Part shown: piece after piece, positions 45,079 to 55,214 of the stretch | Numbering within the stretch: the first letter of the stretch is position 1 | Layout of the letters: each line of letters opens with the position of its first letter | NCBI RefSeq assembly: GCF_035046485.1 | Contig: NC_085137.1 | Coordinates: 480,556,252-480,620,251, forward strand | Direction: 5' to 3' | Length of the DNA stretch: 64,000 nucleotides | Source: Aedes albopictus | Taxonomy: Eukaryota > Arthropoda > Insecta > Diptera > Culicidae | Notes under the pieces: model-generated | Databases searched by the model: none | Told to the model about the DNA's origin: nothing | What the model saw: the letters and a program-made list of their open reading frames with translations, nothing else | Made by a program: the position numbers and the translations under genes

Positions 45079-45203
45079 TTAACCCTAAAAGGGATACCTT
45101 CATGGCCTCAGTTTCGTCACCTCGCGCAGTGTGTTTCCATCATAGACGAGCTCTGAAAGGCGCCTGGGGTCCAATGGACCCCAGGTATTCCTTTTAGGGT
45201 TAA
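45079..45203. mobile_element. 125-bp MITE nested at TTAA, CCCTAAAAGGGATACC ends
   Basis: TTAA at 45079-45082 and 45200-45203 bracket CCCTAAAAGGGATACC...GGTATTCCTTTTAGGG. The sister outer element reads straight through TTTTAATTAATTC at this point (about 37068), which is the empty site. Confidence 0.85.
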
Positions 45204-45309
45204 TGTTGCTTAAAGTATACAACAGTGACATGGGGAGACTTGTTCCCTCGAGGACTACACACACATTATACATGTGAAAAATAAAATTCTATTTGGAAAC
45301 CTCTGTTTA

Positions 45310-46266
45310 AGGACTGTATCGGAAATTAACTATAAACATTCAGGATGCTCTATCTCGAAGCATGTTTGGTCTTATCATTTCGGTTCTTCTATCAAATCTT
45401 CACAATACAGTCAAGTTTAGAACAGCATGAAAAAAAATGAAAAATGTTTAGCATTATTGAAAATATTGTAGAATGAATACATCTCACAAATTAAAGTTTT
45501 GGACAAATTGTTGTTTTTTAAAGATTTTTCAGCGCTTCAATAACCTGTAGCGAATAAAACTTGTACGGCGAAAAATCCAAAAAATATTAATTATTGTTAG
45601 CAGTTATGTACACATAACATATCACCGAACACCAACTTAAAAAAAAATATTTATGATCGAAAAACCCCCAACATTTAAAAAATGACCTATCCTAAAAAAA
45701 CTCTAATTTTTTGTCGAACTTTGACAGTCTGTTTTAAATATCTTCAAAGGTTATACAATTCCGTTCTCTACTAAAGCTACCTCGTCGTGAAGTTTAAAAA
45801 CATTTCCAATTAAAACAAAATTGAATCATCAATTTGATGTATTTTTTATTTGCGTAATCGTGCTTTGAATGAGCATCAAAAAATAGGGTCCCTGAAAAAT
45901 GACCTTTTTTCATTTTTAAGAATTGCGCTAAAATGGAATCGAATTTTTTCTTGAAAATTTTTTTTTACCTATATTATGAGCAATCTGGGAAAGAATATAT
46001 TTGCGCTAATATATTTAAAAAAAACAAAAAAAAAATCCATTTTTTCCGCAATTTCAAATTTTTAAGAGGTGTCCAAAATTTCAAGATCATGCGTTTAAAC
46101 TTTGAGATTGATGGCCATGTAAAATAATTATTTTTACAAAAGCAAAAGTGCCATTCCTTTTTCTGAGGATTTATATAGTACCTCCAAAAATAAAATTATT
46201 TATAACTTGAATAAATTATTTTTTAGGATGTTTTGAACATATATAGTTAATTTCCGATACAGTCCT
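45310..46266. mobile_element. 957-bp TIR element nested at TA, AGGACTGTATCGGAAATTAA ends
   Basis: AGGACTGTATCGGAAATTAA at 45310 mirrors TTAATTTCCGATACAGTCCT ending 46266, flanked by TA (45308-45309, 46267-46268). The sister copy has a single TA here (CTATTTACTTGG, about 37185). TA duplication fits Tc1/mariner-type mobilisation. Fragments of the family occur at 8104-8770 and 13299-13325. AT-rich interior with no transposase ORF. Confidence 0.85.
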
Positions 46267-46739
46267 TACTCGGAATTCTAGTATATTCAATGATAAAACG
46301 TGTCAGATATTTATTATTTTATTACTAATTATTAACGGGGGGATCAAGTCTCCCCATTTTCAAAATAGGGCATATCCTTAACAATTTAAGGAAATCTTAT
46401 AATTTCAAATACACCGTATTCATCAAAAATGCAAGAGAACTTGAAAAGAAAATGAATAGGAAGCTTCTGGAGTTATTTTCCCTTTAAATTAACTATGTGC
46501 TCAAAAGGGGATCAATTGTGGCCCATTTTTGAAAAATACATCATAAGACATGCCTCCATAAAAACACAGTTTTGAAAACTAAGACAATAATTTAAAGGCC
46601 TTCTGTTGTGTATAAACTTGCAATAGATGTTTATCTGCCATTCTGTACGAAAAACGGATCTAGATTTGTGTTTTTTCTTAAAGTTACAGGCAAATTATGA
46701 AAAAGGGATCAAGTCTACCCAGTCTCCCCTACTGCGATC

Positions 46740-48243
46740 TTGTAAAAATGACACTCAAACCGATCATTTATATGATATTAGAGCCAAACAGACGAAACAC
46801 TGACAAAATTACCATCTCGTTTATCTCAGGGTATTGATAACTTCGAGAGTTGGTGTTTTCAGCAAAGTTGTTAGGTTGGTCAAAGACTTACAGTTGATGA
46901 ATAGTATGGTTTAAAGTTCCACAAAAAAGCGGCGCTAGAGAACTTACAAATTTCAAATTTCATGTATCTCAGGCCCCCATTACTTGGAAAGATGGTTTCT
47001 TCAGCACAATTTAGTGAGTCAAGGACTTGCAGTGGATTTACCATTTGATGCGAGATTTCGCCACTAGAAGACGCTAGTTTCCATTTTGCAAAAGCTGGCA
47101 AACTATTAGAATTTCTCAAAAAGTATTTTACAAGCTGGAATTTTTTTCACTTTGGACATATTGTATTCGAATCAAATGGTAATTAAAGACCAACATATTT
47201 TTCATAAATGTTCAAAAATTGATTTGATTTGTTTCACTTGGTCCCAAGATACAAAAGTTAATAAAACGACAGTCAAAAAGATGTATTCTGCTTGAAGTAC
47301 TGCATCTTCGTGTAGAGCTAGCCAATCAAGTCCAAATTTGTAGCATTTACAGATAACAAGATCAGGAACTATCAGTCAAAATTTGAAAATTTTAAGAGTT
47401 ACGGCTAGTTGAATGTTTTCAAGATAAATAATAAAATTGGTATGCTTTTGTAAATGTAAATGTAATATTAAACTGAAAGTTCTTGATCTACCAAACAACT
47501 CTACCGAAGCAACAATATTTCTATTTATTCAGGATCCTGAGATAAACGAAACTAAAAATGTGTATACCTTCTACCGCCTCCTAGTGGAAGGATTTGAAAT
47601 CATACGGCCCATCAATTTAAAGTTCTTGACCAGCCAAACAACTTTGTCGAGGACACCAACTGTCTAAATAATAAGGTTACGTCTGTCTTTGATATCACAA
47701 GAATCACCGACTCATATATCTCAGGACCCTGATTACTTAGAGAGTTATTTTTAAGTATCTTCAGTTTAAGGGGCTGTCCATAAACCACGTGGTCATTGGG
47801 GAGGGGGGGTTCGGCCAATGACCATTTTGTATGGACAAATAAAAAAATTTGTATGGACTAATGACCACGCGGGGGGGGGGGGGGGGGTGGGGTTGAAAAG
47901 TCCCAAAAAAATGACCACGTGGTTTATGGACAGCCCCTAAAAGTCATTTGGTTTAAGGTTATACTTGCCTAGTGGTAGTTGAAATTTTGGAAAACCATGC
48001 ACATTATATTTATTTATAAAAGAAAAGTTGAAACTTTTTAAAAAGTGCCCAAAAATTTACAAATTTTGACTGCTAGTTTCTCAATTAGTCAAAACTTACA
48101 GGAAACTTTTTGAGAAATCATTTGCAAACTATTACAAACTTTTATTTAGCATCAACCAGTGGCGAAATCTCACGTCATATGGTAAATTAGCTGTAAGTCT
48201 TTGATTTATCAAACAACTTTTCCGAAGACACCAACTCTCTAAG
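46740..48243. repeat. Quasi-tandem AT-rich repeats of about 150-250 bp
   Basis: A motif set (TATCTCAGG(A/G)(C/T)CC near GAGATAAACG; TTGGTCAAAGACTTAC or TCTTTGATTTATCAAACAAC; CCGCCTCCTAGTGG or CGCCACTAGAAGACGC) recurs at about 46825-47060, 47330-47380, 47480-47600, 47630-47760 and 48130-48240, in both orientations. The array is interrupted by the GGGGCTGTCC MITE at 47767-47940. Confidence 0.5.
47767..47940. mobile_element. Foldback MITE, GGGGCTGTCCATAAACCACG ends (copy 2)
   Basis: TAA-flanked (47767-47769, 47938-47940), almost identical to 24024-24193. The second G-run is longer (about 17). Both copies carry the G-runs on the + strand. Confidence 0.9.
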
Positions 48244-48446
48244 TAAGGTACATCGGGGCAAGCTGAAATAGGTGGGGCAAAATGAAACGCGAAGTTTTGA
48301 AATAGTTTTCAATACATTTTAGAAACTTTTCTTTCGCCAAAAGATTGTTTGAATCAAAAACTATGTGTTATGGCATTCAAGCTGTTCATCATCATTGGAT
48401 AACATCATGTTAACCAGCTGTTTCATCTTGCCCCGGTGTACCTTAA
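48244..48446. mobile_element. About 200-bp MITE, AAGGTACATCGGGGCAAG ends
   Basis: TAAGGTACATCGGGGCAAGC on the left mirrors CTTGCCCCGGTGTACCTTA on the right. Inner arms GCTGAAA/TTTCA also pair. Confidence 0.75.
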
Positions 48447-48939
48447 TTAAGATTTTTTATCACTGTTAGGTCTATTTGTCTCTGAGATCACAGAAGTTGT
48501 TCTTAGGGTCCTAAGTGGTATGCAGATCCTCTGGTATGCTTTTGATTCAATAAATTCTCTCAAACAAATTATAGCATTTTCACTTGAATAGACGACATTG
48601 CATAGATTATTGAAAAAATGTTTATCTCGTCGGCGTGATGAGTTATATGCTGAAAATTCTAAATATCTGGCGGTGTGAAGTAATGGATCTCAGTGCGCTA
48701 GTTTTTGGGACAAAACTAGAAGAATATGGGTGGTACTAAACCGAAGATGGGTGCCGGTGTCATTAACCTTCATGTAGGAATATTCATACTACTGATAGCA
48801 ATAACTTGGTCCTCCGAGCCATTTATCACAAAACGGATTTTCAATAGCATAAAGTTCTCCGTGAAGCAGTGAAGATAATGCAATAATATAATTACAAATT
48901 CGGCAAACTTGGCTGATTATTCTGGTTCTAACATGATGG

Positions 48940-49380
48940 GCATTTTCGTGACGTTACAACGCTAGCAGAACCCTGTTTGAAACTGAACGGGCGTTGTAAC
49001 GTCACGAAATGTAAAAGTTGATTATCCAAAAACAAATCCAAAATTTATATGTTTTATTTCATTGAATTGAAGAACCAACCAATAAATTTCAATGGTAGAA
49101 AAATAAATTAGAATATCATAAAAATCCGAGCAGATTTTTTAAGATGTTGGTTTCGCGGTAGAGAGGGTCGGATTCTAGCGCGTTGTAACGTCACGCTACA
49201 AATACGCATTTTAAACACGTTTTTCTAATGCAAACTAAATGTTCAATAGGTCAAATATATCAGAAATTTTACAAGGAATCCGAATATGAAAAAATATTTT
49301 GAGGTTTACAATCGTTTTCATAAGTTATAGTGAAAAATCTGTCTACGAATGCGTCAAAACGTTGTAACGTCACGGTAGAA
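48940..49380. repeat. Cluster of GTTGTAACGTCACG words
   Basis: CGTGACGTTACAACGC (48947-48962), then GCGTTGTAACGTCACG at 48991-49006 and 49180-49195, and ACGTTGTAACGTCACG at 49359-49374. The first two face each other. Spacings of about 189 and 179 suggest an old tandem unit. Confidence 0.65.
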
Positions 49381-49477
49381 TGTGTCAATAAATAACACAA
49401 AATCTCCTAGAAAATTGAGTTTCATTGGATTCTGGGATTGTTATGGCCTTCACTGGTTTTATTGTTGATAACAAAAT

Positions 49478-49898
49478 ACACTGAAAAAAAAAATCATTCG
49501 AACAAGATAAAGTTTTTGTTAGAAAAACTTTTTTTCCTTAAAAGTGCCCATCTTGTGATGTATGGACGGTTGGTAGGGAACATAATTACCTGTTTTGAGA
49601 CAAAATTTCATCAAAATCAAAAATGGTGTTTTTTTTTTAAATCAACTTTGAATTTTTAGAAATGATTTTTTTCAGTGTAGGGCTCATTTTGGATTTTTTT
49701 CTTAAAATTTGACTTATTTTGTGATAATCACTCATACAACACTTTTTTGTAGGAGAAGTCATTTTTTGATTAAAAACATTTTTTAAAAATCCATAAAAAA
49801 AAGTTTAGCCCTTTTCAAAAGTCAGTCGAGAAAAAAAAAACTAGAAAAATGAGTATGCAAAGTGGCTTATCTGGGCAAGGTCTACACACCAAGAAAGA
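49478..49898 (-). repeat. Inverted copy of the repeat at 39289-39716
   Basis: Reverse-complement match over the full length, with the same TACGACGGTTGGTAGGG-type and AAAAGTTTAGCCCTT blocks. The two copies lie 9.8 kb apart in opposite orientation. Confidence 0.82.
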
Positions 49899-50079
49899 AA
49901 TCCGTCTATATAAAAAATTCTATGTCTCTCTGTTTCATTAGCATTAGCTCTAACTTACGCTCTATCCTAATACTCTTTCTTCAACTGTCAAAATAACTCA
50001 GAGATTCTTCAGAAACAACGCAACGCTATTGAATGAAGGAATGGGTCGACAATAAGGTTACACTTCACGTAAAATTTCT

Positions 50080-50870
50080 TTTTTTTTTCATTCAGAAGAT
50101 CTCCTAAATCAATTCCGGTAGAAATCCCTGAAAGAACCCCAGGAGGATTAATCCTGGGAATTCCCCACAGGAATTCTGGTAGAAATATCTGGGAAAATCC
50201 TGAGAAGAATCCCGGCTGAAAGCTCCGAAGGCTGAAGCCCCGGGATTCTAGTGGAGATACCCCAAGACGAATCCCGAGATGAATACTTGAAAAAATTCCA
50301 GAACGAAATCTTTCAAGGAATACCTTCAGGAATTCCGGTATTTTTACCTAAAAGAATTCCCATTGAATTCTCTTAAGGTTGAAGGATTCGTCATTGACAT
50401 AACCGTCATCATTAAAAATTCGAAAGCAGTTTTCTCGCTCGAAACTTAAATGTTTGCATTGAAAATATATTCACTGTACTCCATTCTCCACCCGCAAAAC
50501 AGTGAATACCTTTTCACTGCGAAAATATCAGTTTTGAAGGAGAAAACTGCTTTTGAATTTTCAATGATGACGATAATTTCAATGACGAATCCTTCAACCT
50601 TTCTGAATAAATCCTTTAATCCAGAAAAAAGCATAGAAGAAAGCCCGGAAGAATTATTGAAAAAATCCCAGAAAATTTTCCGGAAAAAAATCCGGTCTGA
50701 ATATATAAAAAAAACTCCAGGATTGCCTGAAAAAAATCTCGGCAGAAATTTATATTCTGTCATATTCCTTTTCTGAGGATTCCCTTAAAGAATCTCAGCA
50801 GGAATCTCGTGAGGAATCTTTGAAATAATCACAGCAAGAATCCCTGAAGGAATGCCGAATATCTATTTAT
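50080..50870. repeat. Degenerate short-unit array, GGAATTCC(C/A)GAAG type
   Basis: Words such as GGAATTCCGGTAGAAAT, AATCCCGAGATGAAT and GGAATCTCGTGAGGAATC recur every 20-30 bases. The array resumes at 51330-51500. Confidence 0.6.
50375..50602. mobile_element. 228-bp foldback MITE, AAGGTTGAAGGATTCGTCAT ends
   Basis: AAGGTTGAAGGATTCGTCAT mirrors ATGACGAATCCTTCAACCTT. Inner arms GAAAGCAGTTTTCTC and GAGAAAACTGCTTTTG pair as well. Confidence 0.82.
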
Positions 50871-50871
50871 A

Positions 50872-51081
50872 TAGGGTCTGGGACCATTTGGGCGGGATCA
50901 CCTATTTTGGGCACTTGTTGCTGTAGCTCAGTCAATTTTCAGCCAATTCGGTATGGAATTCGGTAAGACAAACACAGTATCTAGCCGTGTACAAAATTCA
51001 TATCAATAGGTTTGAAATTGACTGAATTATAACAGGAAGTGCCTAAAATAGGTGCTCCTGCCCAAATGGTCCCAGACCCTA
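50872..51081. mobile_element. Foldback MITE, TAGGGTCTGGGACC ends
   Basis: GGGTCTGGGACCATTTGGGC on the left mirrors GCCCAAATGGTCCCAGACCC on the right, TA-flanked. Sister of 7877-8093. Confidence 0.85.
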
Positions 51082-51510
51082 TATAAAAATGCGATGGCAT
51101 ACGTGGGACCACACATAACTTGCGAACGGACGGTCCGATTTAGGTCGTCTTAGCTTTATTCTGTTAGTTTTCACCCAAGGAAGGTTTATGAGGCAAAAAA
51201 CATGGAGAAATGGCGATTTTTTGAAAATCCATTTTTTATACATTTTGACCGGGGACTCGACGGGTACCTGAACTTGGAACGTCAAAAAAAAAAACGAAGT
51301 TGGCAAGACAAAGTTTGCCGGGACAGCTAGGAAAATCTAAAAGAATCCTTTCGGAATTTTCAACGGCAACTCCTAAAAAAATCCTTGAATGTCTTCTTCT
51401 CATGAGTAATCCCTATAAGAGTTCCGGAATGAAAATCTGGAGGAATCGTGAGAATCTCGAGAGGAATGCTTGAAGAAATCCTGGGAAGAATTCCAGAATA
51501 TTGATAAAAT

Positions 51511-52309
51511 ATTATCTTCAAAGATCGTGAGTTAAAAAAGCATGTATTTTAAAAGTTTCTATTTTGACGATCAATTCAAAGCAAATCATTGATTCGAATC
51601 ATTTTATACCAACAGTGATGATTTCGAACTGTAGTTTAGTCAAAATTTCTGAATCTTATGCAGTAATATTCGTTTTGAATAAAAATACTAGAGTAGGTAT
51701 TCAATCTAAAAATATTAAAAACTTACCGGATTTGTTAAAGATTTTTTGGCAAGACTCGATATTTTCAAAAATATGTTTTGTCCGCTCCATTGAAAATTCC
51801 AAACCCAGCCAAAATTTTTTGAAGAGGGGGGCGGGGGGTGAGACAAAAAGTGTAAATTAAATTTGTGTCAACCTTATTTCAAAAATGACCGGGTGTACCG
51901 CATAGCGATTTATTTCCAAAATGTGCACCGCCAGCCAAAAGGTCTGAAAACCCCTGCTCTACCCCATCATTCACCCAAACCAGGGATGCCAGGTGAAATA
52001 CTCGAATGTCTTTGCAAGGCACGCTGAAATGTCTTCACATGTTTCCACATACCATATTGTGGCTTTGGTATTATACTAATGTTAAAAATTAAATTTTATG
52101 CTATGTTCTCACTGCGCTCTATATGAAGAAATAATGCGTGATGACCTTATGACATCTTATATCAAGAAAGGCGTTGTAATTCCTCCAAGAGTCTGAAATC
52201 CCTTCAATAGTTTTGTTGACGCCGGAATGAGCTGGCCGTACTTCAGGCTTGGGTGCAGCAACCAGGACGTATGCAAATATCGAACTTCTTTTGCACAACT
52301 CGACTATGT
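51511..52309. other. Gene-free stretch
   Basis: AT-rich, with a G-run near 51827-51839. The CAGGGATGCCAGGTG word at 51983 is hAT-end-like, but no partner was seen. No gene. Confidence 0.35.
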
Positions 52310-52872
52310 GTGTGATCACTAATTTCTCTCGAAGAAATACAATTTAAAACACAAAACTTAAGTTCAGAGGATTTATTACACACAGTCAAGTAAAGATTAA
52401 GTTCAAACTATTTACACTATATACAGTTTAGCATTCGATAACTGCACCCGTTCCCGATCTGTGGGCGAGGGGTGCGACGCGGCGCGCAGCGCGCGGGCAC
52501 ATGTTCACTGTGCCGGTGGACCGTTCTGGACGGCTATCAACAAACGAACTCATCTGATAATTCACGATCCTTTCTTCTATTGCTAGGTAATAGATAGTAA
52601 GCGATAAAGAAGGTAGGGACTAGTTGGCGGCAGGAAGAGCATTACTCTGCCCCGTATACCGATGGATACGGCTGGCAAGCAGATGATGCATTGTTCTACT
52701 CATCGATCGACTATATTTCAGCCGCTTTTAGTGCGATGATGAGCAAGGGAGCAGAGTCAGGCTACAGCAGAGATGATATAGTGTCACATGCAGTGGACAC
52801 CGGTTTGAACAGTGGTTTAGAGTAGTGGTCAAAATAATAAGGAGCAAAGATAGTTCACGTACGGCGTGAACA
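52310..52872 (-). mobile_element. Possible solo LTR
   Basis: On the minus strand the block would begin TGTTCACGCCGTACGTGAAC (TG start, small inverted repeat). It contains a GC-rich interior, then AATAAA with a downstream region (GTAATAAATCCTCTGAACTT near 52370), and would end GATCACACA. This order (TG, polyadenylation signal in the last quarter, CA) is LTR-like. It is sharply GC-richer than both flanks. No convincing 5-bp target duplication was found, so this is tentative. Confidence 0.35.
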
Positions 52873-54730
52873 AGTTTCTTCTGGGATTACTCCAGTTTTT
52901 TTTGCGATTCCTGACAAAGCTTCCTAACTACTTATTAAGTTCATCGGGAAGTCTCTTCAGACATTCCTACAGAAGTACCTCGAGAATTACTTTCCATGTT
53001 TCCAGATAAACTTCTCCAGGAGTTTCTCAGGAGTTAGTTCTTGGTTTCCTCAAGAATACCATGCAAATTATTTAAAAAGCTTTCTTAGAATTCTTGCAGC
53101 ATTTGGGGTAGAGTTCCTCCTGGATTACCCAGGGAATTTCTCCATGATTTTACTGAAAATAATAACATAAATTATTCGAAAATTCCCTCCTGAACTTCCA
53201 TGAAATTTACTTCGAGTTCCCCAAGAAGTCCTCCAGCAATAATGCATGGTTTCCTCAGGATTTCCCTCAATTATTTCACGGTTTTTCCCAAAATTCCTCA
53301 AGAAGTTCCTCGGATTTATTTCTACAAAAATTTCTTCAGAACATCCTTGCGAATTCATCCAGGAATCCCTTGGAAATTTCTTCAAGAGTTCCTTGGAAAT
53401 TCCACCGTCAGTTCTTTAGAAATTACTGCAAAAATTTCCAGGCCATTTCTACAAAATTCCTAGAGAGTGTAGTGTATCTTGGAGCTCCAAGGAAATTTCT
53501 TTATGAGTTTCATGGAAATTTCTCCACAAGTCCCAGAGAATTTCTCCAGAAATTTCCCGGGAATCCCTTCATGGATTCCCCAAGAATATCAAGGGAATCT
53601 CCTTAGAAGCAACCGATGTATTGCTGCAGTAATTGTGGTAGAATCCCTCCGGGATTTCCCAGGAAATATCTCAACGATTTTTTTTTAAATTAACTACATA
53701 AATTATCCGGAAATTCCATCTACAACTTTACTTCAGAAGTCTTCCGAAAACACCTCCAGCAATAATGCATGGTTCCTCAGATTTATTTCCAAGAGTTTCT
53801 CAAAAAAATCCGGAAATTCTTTCAGAAGATCCTCGGGAATTCATCCTTGAGCTCATAAGGAATTCCTCAAAGAGTGCTTCGGGAGTTCCTCCACAAGATA
53901 ATTGGGAATTTCTACAGTAGATTGTCGGAAATTCCTTAAGAAGTTTCTCGGGAATTCCTCCAGCAGTCCCTCGGGATTTCCTCCAGAAGTATCTCGGGAA
54001 TTTTCCTCTCAGATAATTTTCAGGAATCCTTCCACACGTTCTTCTTGAATTCTTCCAGGAATTTTACGGGAGCTCTTCCAGAAGTATCTCGGGAATTCCT
54101 TCAGGAGTTCCTCGAGAATTATTCAAGAAGATCTTCGGGTAATCCTCCATAAGATCCTTAGGGGGTTTCTCCTGGAAATCGTCAGGAGTTCCTCAGAAAT
54201 TCCTCCGGAAATTCCTCGGAAACTCCACCAAGAGTTTCTCGGGAATTTCTCCATAAGTTTCCAAAAATTCCTCCTGGAGTTCTTCAGAAATTTCGTCAGG
54301 AGTTCCTGGAGGTATCCATAGGAACATCCAGTTGAACTTCCAAAAAGCTCCTGAAAGTCCTCCTCCGTGGAAGTTTTCCCGAGAAAATGCTAGAGGGATT
54401 CTCGAGGATCTCCTGGAGAAATTCCCAAGGAGTTCCTGGAGAAATTTCCAAGGAGCTCTTGGAGAAACTCCCAAGGAAATTCTTTAGGAACTCTCGACAA
54501 ACTCCTAGAGGTTTACCCGTGAATCTCCTGGAGAGATTCCCGAGGAACTCCTGGAAGAAGTCGCGAGGAACTCGTGGAGGACTTTCCGTGAAACTCCTAG
54601 AAGAATTCCCTAGGTACTCCTGGAGGAATTCCCGAGTATCTCGTAAAGGAGTTCTTAGAGGAATTCCCGAGTATCTCGTAAAGGAGATCTTAAAGGAATT
54701 CCCAGATAATCTCTGAAGGAAATCCCGAAG
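52873..54730. repeat. Degenerate short-unit array, GGAATTCCTCCAGAAG type
   Basis: TTCCTC(A/G)GGAATTTC-like units fill 1.85 kb. Near 54370 the orientation flips: before it TCCTCCAGAAGT words dominate, after it CTCCTGGAGAAATTCCC words. Long ORFs on both strands read as short imperfect peptide repeats with no domain and are not genes. Confidence 0.7.
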
Positions 54731-54772
54731 CAGCGAAATTTGTCACTTACACCCCTTTGCTTCTAACCTTCT

Positions 54773-54812
54773 CAAATGATGTTGAGCAAATAAATGTATG
54801 TATGAATATTGT
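54773..54812 (+). mobile_element. RTE family A, solitary 3' tail
   Basis: AATGATGTTGAGCAAATAAATG followed by TATGTATGAAT corresponds to the very last bases and tandem ATGT tail of family A (compare 57014-57050 and 9085-9110). Extreme 5' truncation. Confidence 0.7.
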
Positions 54813-54903
54813 ATGTGCAATTGATGTCATCGACCAAAGGCATGGGGTCACCTCTCAATATGTATCATGATTTGTTGATATCTTTGTCAACAATAATTTT
54901 TGA

Positions 54904-55083
54904 GGAGCGGACCTGGTGTGATGGTTATAACACTTGACTATCCCGCCGAGGACCTGGGATCGAATCCCACTCCCGACAAACTCGCAAAATGTGAGTTCTT
55001 CCTTCGGAAGGGAAGTAAAGTGTGGGTCCCGAGATGAACTAGCCTAGGGCTAAAAATCCCGTTAATACAGATAAAAAAAAAAC
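54904..55083 (+). mobile_element. tRNA-derived SINE (type 2), full length
   Basis: GGAGCGGACCTGGTGTGATGG head, GGGATCGAATCCCACTCC B-box region, then CCCGTTAATACAGATAAAAA and an A tail. Almost identical to 11482-11660. Confidence 0.87.
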
Positions 55084-55214
55084 AATAATTTAATGTTAAT
55101 TCTTTTTGGCATATTTTGAAGGTAATAAACTAAACTTACGTATCCTATCTTTAATTGAGTATTGATTTTTAGATATAAAATGTTATGTTCATTTAACACA
55201 TTACACACTACTTT

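Larger units (their letters stand above)
44744..46731. mobile_element. TAGGGGAGACTG element with two nested insertions
   Basis: Same termini and interior as 36737-37645 but 1079 bp longer. The extra length is a TTAA-flanked MITE (45079-45203) and a TA-flanked TIR element (45310-46266). Order of events: outer element first, then the two insertions. Confidence 0.85.
49911..51330 (+). mobile_element. Candidate non-autonomous Helitron
   Basis: The start GTCTATATAAAAAATTCTATG has the TC-TATATA-A-rich look of Helitron 5' ends. The far end AAGTTTGCCGGGACAGCTAG resembles Helitron 3' termini ending in CTAG after a GC-rich short hairpin (family knowledge). The expected T after CTAG is absent (G follows). 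The body contains a short-unit array (50080-50870), a foldback at 50375-50602 and a MITE at 50872-51081. No Rep/helicase coding sequence. Confidence 0.4.

Noticed and set aside
36737..46731. CRISPR-like or phase-regular repeats
   Set aside because: Repeated words are element termini at irregular distances; no short constant spacing; eukaryotic context.
51983..51998. hAT-type terminal repeat (CAGGGATGCCAGGTG)
   Set aside because: No matching inverted partner or 8-bp duplication found nearby.
54193..54716. 93- and 109-codon ORFs on opposite strands
   Set aside because: Both are by-products of the short-unit array and its orientation switch.
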